DNA of 64,000 bases from Brachybacterium alimentarium (GCF_002332425.1 NZ_NRGS01000025.1:62001-126000); one strand, 5' to 3'; positions 44,895 through 54,125 are shown, counted from the stretch's first letter. Made by a program: numbers and translations. Notes: generated by a model not told the origin, from the sequence alone.

Positions 44895-45062
44895 ATGGAT
44901 TCAGGATTCTGGTTCGAGGCCGGCGCATTGCTGCCATCTATCGGCGTGGGCCTGCTGTTCTGGTTCGTGATGCGTGCCGTGCTGCGCGCGGACCGACGGG
45001 AACGAGAGGCCCAGCGCCAGGCGGAGCAGGAATACCGGGACCTTCGCGCCTCCGAAGAATAG
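44895..45062 (+). CDS. Small membrane protein (55 aa) between lysS and lsr2
   Basis: Begins one base after the lysS stop (TGAGATG) and ends TAG. Sequence features: a single membrane helix near residues 10-30 (ALLPSIGVGLLFWFVMRAVL), then a charged helix rich in Arg, Glu and Gln (REREAQRQAEQEYRDLR), which could be a short coiled coil. Tight spacing argues for translation with lysS. Small proteins of this shape often stand before lsr2 in related actinobacteria. Function unknown. Confidence 0.75.
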   Translation: MDSGFWFEAGALLPSIGVGLLFWFVMRAVLRADRREREAQRQAEQEYRDLRASEE

Positions 45063-45192
45063 AAGTATCGCTCGGTACACATTTTCTGCGACGGATTGAT
45101 ATTCGTTCATTTCCCGTGGATACTGGGCGTCGATCGCGATCTGTACACCGGACCGCGCACCCGAGATACCCAGACCAATGAGGGAGCATCCC

Positions 45193-45522
45193 ATGGCACG
45201 GAAGACCTATGTGGAGCTCGTCGACGATATCGACGGCGACAAGGCATCGCAGACCGTGAGCTTCTCGGTCGATGGCGTCGACTACGAGATCGACCTGTCC
45301 GACCAGAACGCCGAGAAGTTCCGCGAGGAGCTCGGTGGATGGATCGCCAAGTCGCGTCGTGTCGGAGGCCGTCGCAGCCGCGGCACCGCAGCCCGCGCCG
45401 GCGGCCCGAACGATTCCGCACGGATCCGCGAGTGGGCCCGGAGCGCGGGCTACGAGGTCCCGGATCGTGGCCGCATCTCCGGCACGATCCGCAAGGCATA
45501 CGAGGACGCCCACGCGAAGTGA
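45193..45522 (+). CDS. lsr2: Lsr2 family nucleoid-associated silencer
   Basis: 109 aa. The N-terminal oligomerisation domain is ARKTYVELVDDIDGDKASQ followed by VDYEIDLSDQNAEKFR. The DNA-binding domain ends IREWARSAGYEVPDRGRISG, with the AT-hook-like RGR at 92-94. Lsr2 is the actinobacterial counterpart of H-NS, binding AT-rich acquired DNA. AGGGAG precedes the ATG. The upstream gap (45063-45177) is relatively AT-rich and could be autoregulated. Confidence 0.95.
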   Translation: MARKTYVELVDDIDGDKASQTVSFSVDGVDYEIDLSDQNAEKFREELGGWIAKSRRVGGRRSRGTAARAGGPNDSARIREWARSAGYEVPDRGRISGTIRKAYEDAHAK

Positions 45523-45559
45523 TCGCGTAGTTCCCGCCGGGGATCGACCTCCCCGTCTG

Positions 45560-45597
45560 AGAAGAGCTCGTCGCCAGCAATGGCGACGGGCTCTTCT
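45560..45597. terminator. Terminator hairpin after lsr2
   Basis: 17-base arms 45560-45576 and 45581-45597 (AGAAGAGCTCGTCGCCA and its partner, one G.U) with the loop GCAA. The stem is strong and A/T-rich at its base in both directions, so it likely ends both lsr2 and the convergent galM operon. Confidence 0.75.
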
Positions 45598-45678
45598 GCT
45601 GCGGGCTCCTCGTACCAGGGCTCCGGTGGGGTCACCAGGCCGTGGCCATGGGGCCGGGTCCGGGGTGACCGGGCCGGG

Positions 45679-46650
45679 TTACCAGCCCCGGATGGACCAG
45701 GCGGCCTCGTGCTGCAGTCCAGGGCTGAGGCGCACCACGTCGGTACCGCTGCGGAAGGCATCGGGCGGGCAGGTCATCGGTTCGACGGCGAGCCCGAGAC
45801 GGTTCTGCTCCGGCTCCGGCCGATCCGCGGTGTGGATCTGCAGCCACGGGCACTCCTCCCCGGCCGTGAGCTCGACGCCGGTGCCGCCGGGCGCCGTGAC
45901 GGAGACGGTCAGATGGCCGTCCTGGTCCCGTCCGAGGTCGGTGAAGGCATGGTCGATGAACTGTGACCCGATGACACGTGCGGAGCGGAAGTCGAAGTCG
46001 CTGCCGGGCGCGACCGGCTCGGTCCCCGTGGGGAGCAGACGGTCCTCGGTGACGGTCAGCACGGTGCCGGCCTCGACCTGGAGGGACCAATCGTCCAGCG
46101 GCTCCGGACCCGCGACCAGGTACGGATGCGGGCACACCCCGTAGGGGGCGTCCCGGTGTCCGATGTTGCGGGCGGTGACGGTCGTGGTCAGGCCGGACTG
46201 CGGGTTCAGCGCATGCCGGACCGTCAGCTCCAGGTGGAACGGGTACCCGGGGGAGGGGAACAGCTCGGTGCGCAGCTGGACCGCCTCTGTCGTGGTGGAC
46301 ACGGGGGAGAAGGGCTGGAAGGACACCAGACCGTGCAGGGCGTTTCCTCGCTCGGGCTCGGTGAGTGCGGCCTGGATCTGCTCCCCGTCCCAGGTGTAGG
46401 CGCCGTCCCCGATGCGGTTGGGCCACGGGGCGACGATCGCGCCCCGGTAGAACTGGATCGGTCCCTGTTCCGGGTTGCGGACCAGCAGATCCCGGCCGGA
46501 GACGGTCAGGGACTCGAGCACGGCGCCCACGGCGGAGACCTCGGCGCGGTACGTCCCCGCGGTGAGGGTGAACAGCTCTCCGCGGTCGCGGCCGACGTCG
46601 GCCCCCGTGGCGTCCGGGGCAGGGATACCGGTGGGCTCGTACTCGTTCAT
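45679..46650 (-). CDS. galM: Aldose 1-epimerase (mutarotase)
   Basis: 323 aa. The family pattern is seen in VRNPEQGPIQFYRGAIVAPWPNRI split by eye: the key NRI...G segment PWPNRIGDGAYTW, the catalytic His region GNALHGLV, and NIGHRDAPYGVCPHPYLV. Catalytic Glu is probably in LAVEPMTCPPDAF. It interconverts alpha and beta sugar anomers. It is last in the lutABC operon, overlapping lutC by four bases, an uncommon partnership that links sugar and lactate use. Confidence 0.87.
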   Translation of the reverse strand: MNEYEPTGIPAPDATGADVGRDRGELFTLTAGTYRAEVSAVGAVLESLTVSGRDLLVRNPEQGPIQFYRGAIVAPWPNRIGDGAYTWDGEQIQAALTEPERGNALHGLVSFQPFSPVSTTTEAVQLRTELFPSPGYPFHLELTVRHALNPQSGLTTTVTARNIGHRDAPYGVCPHPYLVAGPEPLDDWSLQVEAGTVLTVTEDRLLPTGTEPVAPGSDFDFRSARVIGSQFIDHAFTDLGRDQDGHLTVSVTAPGGTGVELTAGEECPWLQIHTADRPEPEQNRLGLAVEPMTCPPDAFRSGTDVVRLSPGLQHEAAWSIRGW

Positions 46651-47447
46651 GCGGTCTTCTCCTGGGTGGGGTTCGTCGAGGAGCGCTTCGCCGTCGGCTT
46701 CCGCGCGGAGGCCTTCTTCACGGCCGCTTCGGCCTCGGCCTCGGGATCCGGTTCCGGCTCGATGAACACGATGTCGAGCCTGCGCGGGCCATGGACGCCC
46801 TCGACCCGGCTGAGCTCGATGTCGCTGGTCGCGCTCGGCCCGGAGACCATCGTCCAGGCCGCCCGCGGATCCTCGGCCATGCGTTCGATCGCCTTGGGGA
46901 CGCCCAGCACCACCTGGTCCTCCTCGACCACCACGACGTGATGATCGGGGACCAGGGTGATCACCCGGCGACCGCCGATGCCGTCCGCGCGCAGCACGAG
47001 GGTGCCGGTCAGGGCGATCGCGGTATGGCAGCCGGTGAGCACGGCATCGATGTCGTCGAGCTCGCGAGGGCCGGCGGTCCCGTCGTCCTGGGAGACGTCG
47101 GCCGTCACCGATGAGGTCCAGGCCTCGGGCAGCTCGGGCGGCACGATCACGCGGGCGGCGTCGCCGAGCGCCTCGGCGATCACCGCGGCTGCGCCGTCGG
47201 CCGTGGTGCGGTGCACGACGGCGGTGTAGTCCTCCAGGCGCTGCACGAGCACGTCGCGCACCTTCCCGCGGTCGGTGGAGACCTCCTGCTTGTCGTCGGC
47301 CCGCTGGTAGGCGCGGGGCACGTCCTCGGCATCGGTGACCTCGTCGCGGCGCGGGACCGCGAGCGCGGAGCGCACCCTGGCGAGGATCTCGTCCTTGGCG
47401 CTCACACCGGGGGTGCGAGTGGGGCGCTCGTCCGTCCAGTCGCTCAT
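46647..47447 (-). CDS. lutC: Lactate utilization protein C (LUD domain)
   Basis: 266 aa. The LutC/YkgG domain spans about 20-215, with LTGCHTAIALTGTLVL, ADGIGGRRVITLVPDHHVVVV and TMVSGPSATSDIELSRVEG, the last close to the family signature GPSRTADIE. The C-terminus adds a Glu/Ala then Lys/Arg-rich tail. LutABC oxidises L-lactate to pyruvate. It overlaps lutB and galM by four bases on each side. The start is the ATG giving MSDWTDERP. Confidence 0.92.
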   Translation of the reverse strand: MSDWTDERPTRTPGVSAKDEILARVRSALAVPRRDEVTDAEDVPRAYQRADDKQEVSTDRGKVRDVLVQRLEDYTAVVHRTTADGAAAVIAEALGDAARVIVPPELPEAWTSSVTADVSQDDGTAGPRELDDIDAVLTGCHTAIALTGTLVLRADGIGGRRVITLVPDHHVVVVEEDQVVLGVPKAIERMAEDPRAAWTMVSGPSATSDIELSRVEGVHGPRRLDIVFIEPEPDPEAEAEAAVKKASARKPTAKRSSTNPTQEKTA

Positions 47448-49042
47448 GCCTGCTCCTCGTCCGTGGCCGGGCCGTCTGCGGCAGCATCGGGGCCGCCCGT
47501 GCGCGAGTCGCTGCTCGGCGAGTCGGGGTTCTTGGCTCGGTCCCGCTCCCGGGCGTCCCACCAGCTGCGGAAGGACGTGCCGGGCTTGGGCAGGTCGCGG
47601 TGGTCGGTCCAGCCCGGAACCAGCGGAAGCATGCCGGGGAGCTTGCCGATGTTGTCCCCGGGCAGCACCTTCGACAGCGGCCCGGCCGAGCGCACCGCCT
47701 TGTCGTAGGCGCGCGGGGAGCTCATCAGCTTGCTCGCGCCCTTCATCGCCACGTCCCAGGTGCCGCGGAACTGTCCCGAGGTCTCACGGCGCTGATCGAC
47801 GTCCTCTGCGCGCATGTGCACCAGGATCTTGGGGATGTCGATCTTCACCGGGCACACGTCGTAGCAGGCACCGCAGAGGCTCGAGGCATAGGGCAGCGAC
47901 GTGTTCGGGTCATCCGGACCGTGCATCCCCGTCATCTGCGGCGAGAGGATCGCACCGATGGGGCCGGGATAGGTGGAGCCGTAGGCATGGCCGCCGGTGC
48001 GCTCGTAGACCGGGCACACGTTCAGGCAGGCCGAGCAGCGGATGCAGTGCAGCGCGCTGCGGCCTTCGGGGTCCTCGAGGACGGCGCTGCGACCGTTGTC
48101 CAGCAGCACCAGGTGGAACTCCTGCGGTCCGTCACCCTCGGTGACGCCTGTGAACAGCGTCGTGTACGGGTTCATCCGCTCTCCGGTGGAGGAGCGGGGC
48201 AGCAGCTGCAGGAAGACCTCGAGATCCTGGAAGGACGGGACGATCTTCTCGATCCCGACCACGGAGATCAGGGTCCTGGGCAGTGTGAGGCACATGCGGC
48301 CGTTGCCCTCGGACTCGACGACCACCATCGTGCCGGTGTCGGCGACGGCGAAGTTCGCCCCCGAGATGGCGACCCCTCCGGGGAGATCCAGGAACTTCTC
48401 GCGCAGGAAGCGGCGGGAGGCCTCCGCCAGTGCGGCGGGATCATCGGTGATGTCCGGGTCGATGTCCGGCATGGACCGCAGGAAGATGTCCCGGATCTCC
48501 GCGCGGTTGCGGTGGATGGCCGGGACCAGGATGTGGCTGGGGGTGTCTCCGGCGAGCTGCACGATAAGCTCGGCGAGGTCGGACTCGATCGCGTGGATGC
48601 CCGCGTGGGCAAGGGTCTCGTTGAGCCCGATCTCCTGGGTCGCCATCGACTTGACCTTGAGCACCTCCTGCGCATCGCGCTCGAGGGCCAGACGGGTGAC
48701 GATCTCCCCGGCCTCGTCGGCATCGCGGGCCCAGTGCACCACGCCGCCGGCGGCGGTCACGGAGTCCTCGAGCTGCTCCAGCAGCTCCGGGAGATGATCG
48801 GTGACCTGCCATTTCAGGGCACTGCCGGCGTTGCGCAGCTTCTGCCAGTCCCGCACCTCGCGGACTGCGGAGGCGCGCTTGGTCTGGATGGTGGCGGTGG
48901 CATGGCGCAGGTTGCCGCGCAGAGTCTCGTCGCCGAGCTCCGAGCGGGCGGCGTCCGGGAACGACTGCGTTCCGCGCAGGTTCGAGGAGGGCGAGGCATG
49001 CTGGGGTCGGATGGACGGGATGCCGAGGTCGACGGTGCTCAT
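47444..49042 (-). CDS. lutB: Lactate utilization iron-sulfur protein B
   Basis: 532 aa. The N-terminal LUD domain (VKSMATQEIGLNETLAHAGI, ISGANFAVADTGTMV) is followed by two ferredoxin-type clusters CIRCSACLNVCPVY and CGACYDVCPV that would hold [4Fe-4S] centres. A variable C-terminal region ends Asp/Gly-rich. It is a core subunit of the lactate-oxidising complex, co-transcribed with lutA and lutC with four-base overlaps. Confidence 0.94.
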   Translation of the reverse strand: MSTVDLGIPSIRPQHASPSSNLRGTQSFPDAARSELGDETLRGNLRHATATIQTKRASAVREVRDWQKLRNAGSALKWQVTDHLPELLEQLEDSVTAAGGVVHWARDADEAGEIVTRLALERDAQEVLKVKSMATQEIGLNETLAHAGIHAIESDLAELIVQLAGDTPSHILVPAIHRNRAEIRDIFLRSMPDIDPDITDDPAALAEASRRFLREKFLDLPGGVAISGANFAVADTGTMVVVESEGNGRMCLTLPRTLISVVGIEKIVPSFQDLEVFLQLLPRSSTGERMNPYTTLFTGVTEGDGPQEFHLVLLDNGRSAVLEDPEGRSALHCIRCSACLNVCPVYERTGGHAYGSTYPGPIGAILSPQMTGMHGPDDPNTSLPYASSLCGACYDVCPVKIDIPKILVHMRAEDVDQRRETSGQFRGTWDVAMKGASKLMSSPRAYDKAVRSAGPLSKVLPGDNIGKLPGMLPLVPGWTDHRDLPKPGTSFRSWWDARERDRAKNPDSPSSDSRTGGPDAAADGPATDEEQA

Positions 49043-49824
49043 GAGGCTCTCCCCAAGATGGTCTGCGAGGGCACGAAGGGCTCCTCCCGGGTGGAGGCGA
49101 GGATCTGGGCGAGGTGCACCGACTGCGGTGCAGCGCCGTTGCGACGCAGCTTGCCGCCGATGTTCATCAGGCACGAGGCATCGCCGGCGACCACGAACTC
49201 GGCGCCGGCGGAGACCACGTTCGCGGCCTTGTCGGTCACCATCGCGTCGGACGTGGCGTCGTTCTTCACCGAGAAGGTGCCGCCGAACCCGCAGCAGGTG
49301 TCGGACTCGGGGAGATTCCGGACCTCGATCCCCTCGACGGCCCGCAGCAGCTTCACGGGGCGGGCGCCGACCTTGAGTACCCGCATCGAGTGGCAGGTCG
49401 GGTGATAGGTGACGCTGTGGGGGAAGTAGGCGCCGACATCGGTCACCTTGAGCACGTCCACGAGCAGCTCGGAGAGCTCGTACGTCTTCGCGGAGACGGC
49501 GGCGGCGCGCTCCTCGAGCTCGCTGTCGCCCTCGTGCTGAGCGACCAGCTGGTGCTGATCGCGCACACAGCCCGCGCAGGACCCCGACGGCATCACGATC
49601 GCGTCGATGCTGTCCAGCGATGGCTCGTAGGTGTCCACGAAGCTGCGCACCACGGGGGCGGCCTCCGTGTAGTAGCCGGTATTGGTGTGCATCTGCCCGC
49701 AGCAGGTCTGCCGCTTGTCGAACACGACCTCGTGGCCGAGCCGCTCCAGCAGGGTCACGGTGGCCCGGGCGACGTCCGGCGCCATCACGTCCACCAAGCA
49801 CGTGGTCATCAGCGAGATGCGCAT
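49039..49824 (-). CDS. lutA: Lactate utilization protein A (CCG domains)
   Basis: 261 aa. Two cysteine-rich CCG domains are visible, with TCCGQMH near 41-47 and TCCGFGG near 180-186, plus PSGSCAGCVRD and HPTCHSMR; these bind iron-sulfur clusters related to heterodisulfide reductase. First gene of the lutABC-galM operon. The promoter must lie in 49825-49970, where I see no clear regulator site; an LldR/GntR operator is not recognised. Confidence 0.94.
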   Translation of the reverse strand: MRISLMTTCLVDVMAPDVARATVTLLERLGHEVVFDKRQTCCGQMHTNTGYYTEAAPVVRSFVDTYEPSLDSIDAIVMPSGSCAGCVRDQHQLVAQHEGDSELEERAAAVSAKTYELSELLVDVLKVTDVGAYFPHSVTYHPTCHSMRVLKVGARPVKLLRAVEGIEVRNLPESDTCCGFGGTFSVKNDATSDAMVTDKAANVVSAGAEFVVAGDASCLMNIGGKLRRNGAAPQSVHLAQILASTREEPFVPSQTILGRAS

Positions 49825-49970
49825 CCGCCGTCCTTCTTTCCTGGTCGTCTTCCTGGCCGACGTCCTGGTCGGCCTGGTCCTGCTCGATCGGGGTGTCCTG
49901 CGGTGAACCGCCGGGCCTGCCGGCGACGGACGGGCCGTCGGCCTCCCGGACAGGAAGCCGACGACGCCGC

Positions 49971-51455
49971 TCAGGGGTGCTCGAGCCCCAGCGAGTGCGC
50001 CGTCGCCTCGAGGGAGCGGTGCGCGGCGTCGGGATCGTCGTTCAGCGAGGTGCCCCAGCTGGGGACCATCTGCGAGATCGTCGGGCGCCAGCCCTCGATG
50101 CGGTCGGGGAACATGCGCTCGAGCAGGTTGAGCATGATGCTCGTCGCAGTCGAGGCGCCCGGGGACGCGCCCAGCATGCCGCTGATGGAGCCGTCCTGCG
50201 CGCTGATCAGCTGCGTGCCGAACTGCAGGACTCCGTGCTTGGTGGCATCAGGGGCGATGACCTGGACGCGCTGGCCCGCGGTGACCTCCTCCCAATCGGC
50301 GTCGACGGCGGAGGGCATGTACTCCAACAGCGCCTCGAAGCGCTGGTGCCGGGTCGCCGCGACCTGGGAGATCAGGTACACCATGAGATCCAGGTTCGGC
50401 GGGGCGACCGCCATCATCTGGGTGAGGTTGGAGGGCTTCACCGACGCGAACAGGTCGGTGTAGCTGCCGGACTTGAGGAACTTCGGGGACCACCCCGCGT
50501 ACGGCCCGAACATGAGCGAGCGCTTCCCGTCGACGTGACGGGTGTCGAGGTGGGGAACGCTCATCGGCGGCGCGCCGACGGCGGCCTTGCCGTACACCTT
50601 CGCATCGTGACGGGCGATCACGTCGGGGTTCGTGCAGCGCAGCCACTGGCCGGAGATCGGGAACCCGCCGAAACCGCGGATCTCGTCGATACCGGACTTC
50701 TGGAGCAGCGTGAGAGCCGCGCCGCCGGCGCCGACGAAGACCTTCGGTGCCCGGACCACCTGGATCGAACCATCGGTCGTGGAGCGCACCATGACGCCCC
50801 AGTCCGTGCCCATCCGGCGCAGATCGATGACCTCGGAACCGGTCGCGACCGTCGTGCCGCCGCGGCCGGAGAAGTCCAGCAGCTGATTGGTCAGCGCTCC
50901 GAAGTCCACATCGGTGCCGTCGGGCGAATAGGTCGCGGCGATCGTCTCCGTGACGGGACGGCCCTCGGTGACCAGCGGCGCCCACTCCTCGAGCTTCGCG
51001 TGCTCGGTGGTGAACTCCATACGGTCGAACAGCGGGTTCGCGGTCAGCGCCTCATGGCGGCGACGCAGGTAGTCCACGCTCTCCATCCCGTGCACGAAGC
51101 TCATGTGCGGCACGGAGTTGATGAAGGAGGAGGGGTCCCCGATGCGGTCGTTCTCGACCAGGTGCGACCAGAACTGCCGGGACACCTGGAACTGCTCGTT
51201 GATGGTGATCGCCTTGTGGGGGCTGACCGATCCGTCGACGTCCTGCGGGGTGTAGTTGAGCTCGCACAGTGCGCTGTGACCGGTGCCGGCGTTGTTCCAG
51301 CCGTCACTGGACTCCAGGCCCAGCTGGTCGAGCTTCTCGAGCACGACGATGTGCCAATCCGGTTCGAGCTCGGTGAGCATCGCGGCGAGTGTGGCGCTCG
51401 CGATCCCGCCGCCGATCAGCACTGCGTCAGCACGGGTCACGTCCAGGTCTGCCAT
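49971..51455 (-). CDS. mqo: Malate:quinone oxidoreductase
   Basis: 494 aa FAD enzyme passing electrons from malate to the quinone pool at the membrane. The FAD motif GGGIASAT is at 15-22, and SSDGWNNAGTGHSALCELNY is the family signature. Further marks are FVGAGGAALTLLQKSGI and MLGASPGASTATSIML. It stands alone upstream of lutA, with its own promoter region containing a 17-base palindrome near 51542. Confidence 0.95.
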   Translation of the reverse strand: MADLDVTRADAVLIGGGIASATLAAMLTELEPDWHIVVLEKLDQLGLESSDGWNNAGTGHSALCELNYTPQDVDGSVSPHKAITINEQFQVSRQFWSHLVENDRIGDPSSFINSVPHMSFVHGMESVDYLRRRHEALTANPLFDRMEFTTEHAKLEEWAPLVTEGRPVTETIAATYSPDGTDVDFGALTNQLLDFSGRGGTTVATGSEVIDLRRMGTDWGVMVRSTTDGSIQVVRAPKVFVGAGGAALTLLQKSGIDEIRGFGGFPISGQWLRCTNPDVIARHDAKVYGKAAVGAPPMSVPHLDTRHVDGKRSLMFGPYAGWSPKFLKSGSYTDLFASVKPSNLTQMMAVAPPNLDLMVYLISQVAATRHQRFEALLEYMPSAVDADWEEVTAGQRVQVIAPDATKHGVLQFGTQLISAQDGSISGMLGASPGASTATSIMLNLLERMFPDRIEGWRPTISQMVPSWGTSLNDDPDAAHRSLEATAHSLGLEHP

Positions 51456-51533
51456 GTTTCTCCGTTCAAGCGGTCTCGGGGCGCACCGGTGCGCGCCGCG
51501 TGAACGGTCTCGCGCGTCGAGGTGGCCGTGCCC

Positions 51534-51550
51534 ACCAGGGTAACCCTGGT
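51534..51550. promoter_or_regulatory. Palindrome over the mqo -10 (operator candidate)
   Basis: ACCAGGGTAACCCTGGT is a perfect 8+1+8 inverted repeat. On the minus strand it contains TACCCT (51542-51537), a likely -10 for mqo about 80 bases before the start codon. Regulator unknown. The rest of the gap 51551-51753 holds imperfect GGTCCGGGCCGA-like repeats and no gene. Confidence 0.5.
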
Positions 51551-51753
51551 CCTGTCGCGAGGAGGTATCGGAACCGGCTTTCCGGACCAGGGACCCGGGC
51601 AGGTGGTCCGGGCCGACGTCCGGGTCGACAGTCAGGGGCGAGGGCCTGGGGTGAGGGTCTCGGCCGATGGTCTGGTCTGACGGTCCGGGCCGAGGGACCG
51701 GACCGACAGCCCGGAGCGATGCGTCGCAGAGGTCGAGGGGTCCCTGCCCGGGC

Positions 51754-52431
51754 TCACACGGTCGCGGCGCTGCGCGCCTCGAGATCCTCCAGCAGCAGCT
51801 CGACCCTCCGGCCGAGCAGGGCCGTCGCGACGACGATCATGGTCGCCGCACCGAACAGGAAGGCCAACGGCCACAGGAACGAGCACACCACGATCCACAC
51901 CCCGAGCAGCAGGATCAAAGCGAGGAACCGCGCCGGCACGGTGCCGGGCACCAGGAGCGCCAGCCGCCACGCGACCAGCAGGTCCTGCCGTCGCACTCGG
52001 GGGACCGCCACGAGCACCGCGGCGCTGACCGTCGACCAGGTGGCGCTGACCACGGCCAGGCCGGCCAGGATGAGCGGAGCCACCGAGCCGGAGGCCCCGC
52101 CGCCAATCACGATCCAGATCATCGAGACGGAGCCCAGCTGGACGATCATCAGGGGAAGCAGCCGCAGAGTGGCCGTCACGAACTGTCGCCTGTAGCTCTC
52201 CCACATCACAGGCAGCGCCTTCACCTTCGCCCCGTGGCGAGATGCTCGAAAGGCGTCAGCGGCGGCGACACTCGCGGGGGCGACCCCCAGTGCCACGAGG
52301 CCCAGGAGGCTGAGGAGCATCCAGACGAGGTTGATCCGCAGGACCAGATAGACCAGCTCGACCCCTTCGTTCAGGCGCGTCACCCAGACGGGGACCTCCG
52401 TCGGGCCCGCAGGTGTTCCGGTGCGATTCAT
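51754..52431 (-). CDS. DUF624 (YesL-like) membrane protein
   Basis: 225 aa with about five membrane segments. The N-terminal pattern LRINLVWMLLSLLGLVALG followed by PASVAAADAFR is typical of YesL/DUF624 proteins, which are usually found near carbohydrate-use genes. Function unknown, possibly regulatory or transport-linked. It is divergent from the alpha-L-fucosidase gene with 179 bases between, which fits that association. Confidence 0.78.
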   Translation of the reverse strand: MNRTGTPAGPTEVPVWVTRLNEGVELVYLVLRINLVWMLLSLLGLVALGVAPASVAAADAFRASRHGAKVKALPVMWESYRRQFVTATLRLLPLMIVQLGSVSMIWIVIGGGASGSVAPLILAGLAVVSATWSTVSAAVLVAVPRVRRQDLLVAWRLALLVPGTVPARFLALILLLGVWIVVCSFLWPLAFLFGAATMIVVATALLGRRVELLLEDLEARSAATV

Positions 52432-52610
52432 GGAGGCAGGCTATCGGCTCCGTGTGTGAGGCCGTGCACAGCGTCCAAGGGGCACTCTCAGCAGAGAACC
52501 GATGTCTCTACAGAGGGGTGTCACGTAGCGATCGGCGCCCGCTGCAGAATTCACGTCTGTCTCGGGAAATCTTCACCCGGCGGTTCATCAAAGGCCCGAT
52601 CTTTGGTGGA

Positions 52611-53924
52611 ATGGGTTCCATGCACAGCACCCGGCGCGCCGACGCGCTCTCCACTGCTCCCGCTGTTCTCGCTCCGACACCCGCCCAGCTCGCGTGGCAG
52701 AAGGACGGACTCGGCGTCTTTTTCCATGTCGGGGTGAACACCTTCGCCGGGAAGGAATGGAGCGACGGCACCCTGGCCCCGGACACGTTCGACCCCAGCG
52801 ATCTGGACGCTGACCAGTGGGTGCGCACCGCCCAGGACCTCGGGGCGAAGTACGTGGTGCTCACCGCGAAGCACCACGACGGCTTCTGCCTCTGGCCCAC
52901 GGCGACCACCGCGTACTCCGTGGCCTCCTCGCCCTGGAAGGACGGCGGCGGAGATGTGGTGGCCGAGGTCGTCGATGCCTGCCGTCGGCACGGGATGAAG
53001 CTCGGGCTCTACCTCTCGCCCTGGGATCGGAACGCCCCGCAGTACGAGGACCCCGAGACCTACGACGAGTTCTACCTCGCACAGCTGCGCGAGCTGTGCA
53101 CGAACTACGGAGAGCTGCATGAGCTGTGGTTCGACGGTGCCGGATCGGCCGGTCGTGAATATGCCTGGGACCGGATCGGCGAGGTGATCGCGGAGCTGCA
53201 GCCGACGGCGATGGTCTTCAACATGGGCCCCGCCACGATCCGCTGGGTGGGGAATGAGGATGGCCTGGCGGCGGATCCGGTCGAGTACGTCACCACCTCC
53301 ACCGACCTCAACAACTACGACGAGGACGTCATCGAGACCGGCGAGGCCGTCTACCTGCCGCCCGAATGCGACGTCTCGCTGCGCAAGGGCTGGTTCTGGC
53401 AGCCGGGGGAGGAGCCCAAATCACTCTCTCACCTGCTGGCCATCCACGATCGATCCATCGGCCTGGGCGCCAATCTGCTGCTGAACATCCCGCCGGACCG
53501 GCGCGGTCGCCTCGACGAAGCCGATGTGGAGCGTGTCAGAGAGCTCGCCGAGGCGTTGCAGCAGCGGTTCGGCGATCCTGTCGAGGCCGTGCTCGAGACG
53601 GGTGGCGCAGGCGCCGTCCGTGCGCAGTTTCCCGCCGGGAGGACCTTCGACCATGTCGAGATCCACGAGGCGCTCGAGGAGGGGCAGCGGGTCGCCGCTC
53701 ACCGGGTCCTGCTCGAGGACGGCACGGTCCTGGCCACGGGCGGGAGCATCGGCGTGCGGCGCATCCATCGCCTCGAGACGCCGGTGCAGTCAGACTCGCT
53801 CGTCGTCGAGGTCGACGGGCCAGGTGCAGTGATCGAGTCCGTCGCCGTGCACGACGCCGGCGACGCACCGACTCCTGACTCGGACATCGCATACAGCGCG
53901 ACCACGCAGAGGCCCGTGTCCTGA
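52611..53924 (+). CDS. Alpha-L-fucosidase (GH29)
   Basis: 437 aa glycosidase releasing L-fucose. Family 29 features: LGVFFHVGVNTFAGKEW, YVVLTAKHHDGFCLWPT, LGLYLSPWDRN and ELWFDGAGS, where Asp175 is the likely nucleophile. After the barrel (LGANLLLNIPPDRRG) there is a beta-rich C-terminal domain. No signal peptide is seen, so the enzyme is probably cytoplasmic and acts on imported fucosides. The ATG at 52620 is an alternative start. Next come fuconate-pathway genes. Confidence 0.9.
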   Translation: MGSMHSTRRADALSTAPAVLAPTPAQLAWQKDGLGVFFHVGVNTFAGKEWSDGTLAPDTFDPSDLDADQWVRTAQDLGAKYVVLTAKHHDGFCLWPTATTAYSVASSPWKDGGGDVVAEVVDACRRHGMKLGLYLSPWDRNAPQYEDPETYDEFYLAQLRELCTNYGELHELWFDGAGSAGREYAWDRIGEVIAELQPTAMVFNMGPATIRWVGNEDGLAADPVEYVTTSTDLNNYDEDVIETGEAVYLPPECDVSLRKGWFWQPGEEPKSLSHLLAIHDRSIGLGANLLLNIPPDRRGRLDEADVERVRELAEALQQRFGDPVEAVLETGGAGAVRAQFPAGRTFDHVEIHEALEEGQRVAAHRVLLEDGTVLATGGSIGVRRIHRLETPVQSDSLVVEVDGPGAVIESVAVHDAGDAPTPDSDIAYSATTQRPVS

Positions 53925-54086
53925 GGCCGAGGTTCTGAGACGTGGTGGGTCGGCCTGCGCCGCGCGTGTCCGACGCGCACCTCCTCAGGGGATGCGCCCT
54001 TCTAGAGGTAGGAGGTCTGCGGACAGCGGCGCGGACTGTGTTGCGCGGCCGGCGCGACCGAGCGCCGTAGATGGTGATGCTCAGCC

Positions 54087-54125
54087 TTGCGTCGGCCGCC
54101 GTCCGTCCGTAATCTACGTCTAGAC
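54087..54125 (+). promoter_or_regulatory. Promoter and operator candidate of the fucose operon
   Basis: TTGCGT (54087-54092) and TAATCT (54110-54115) have a 17-base spacer. Immediately downstream GTCTAGAC (54118-54125) is an 8-bp palindrome across the expected start point, well placed for a repressor such as the FadR-type protein encoded at 57444-58136. The link is positional. Confidence 0.55.
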
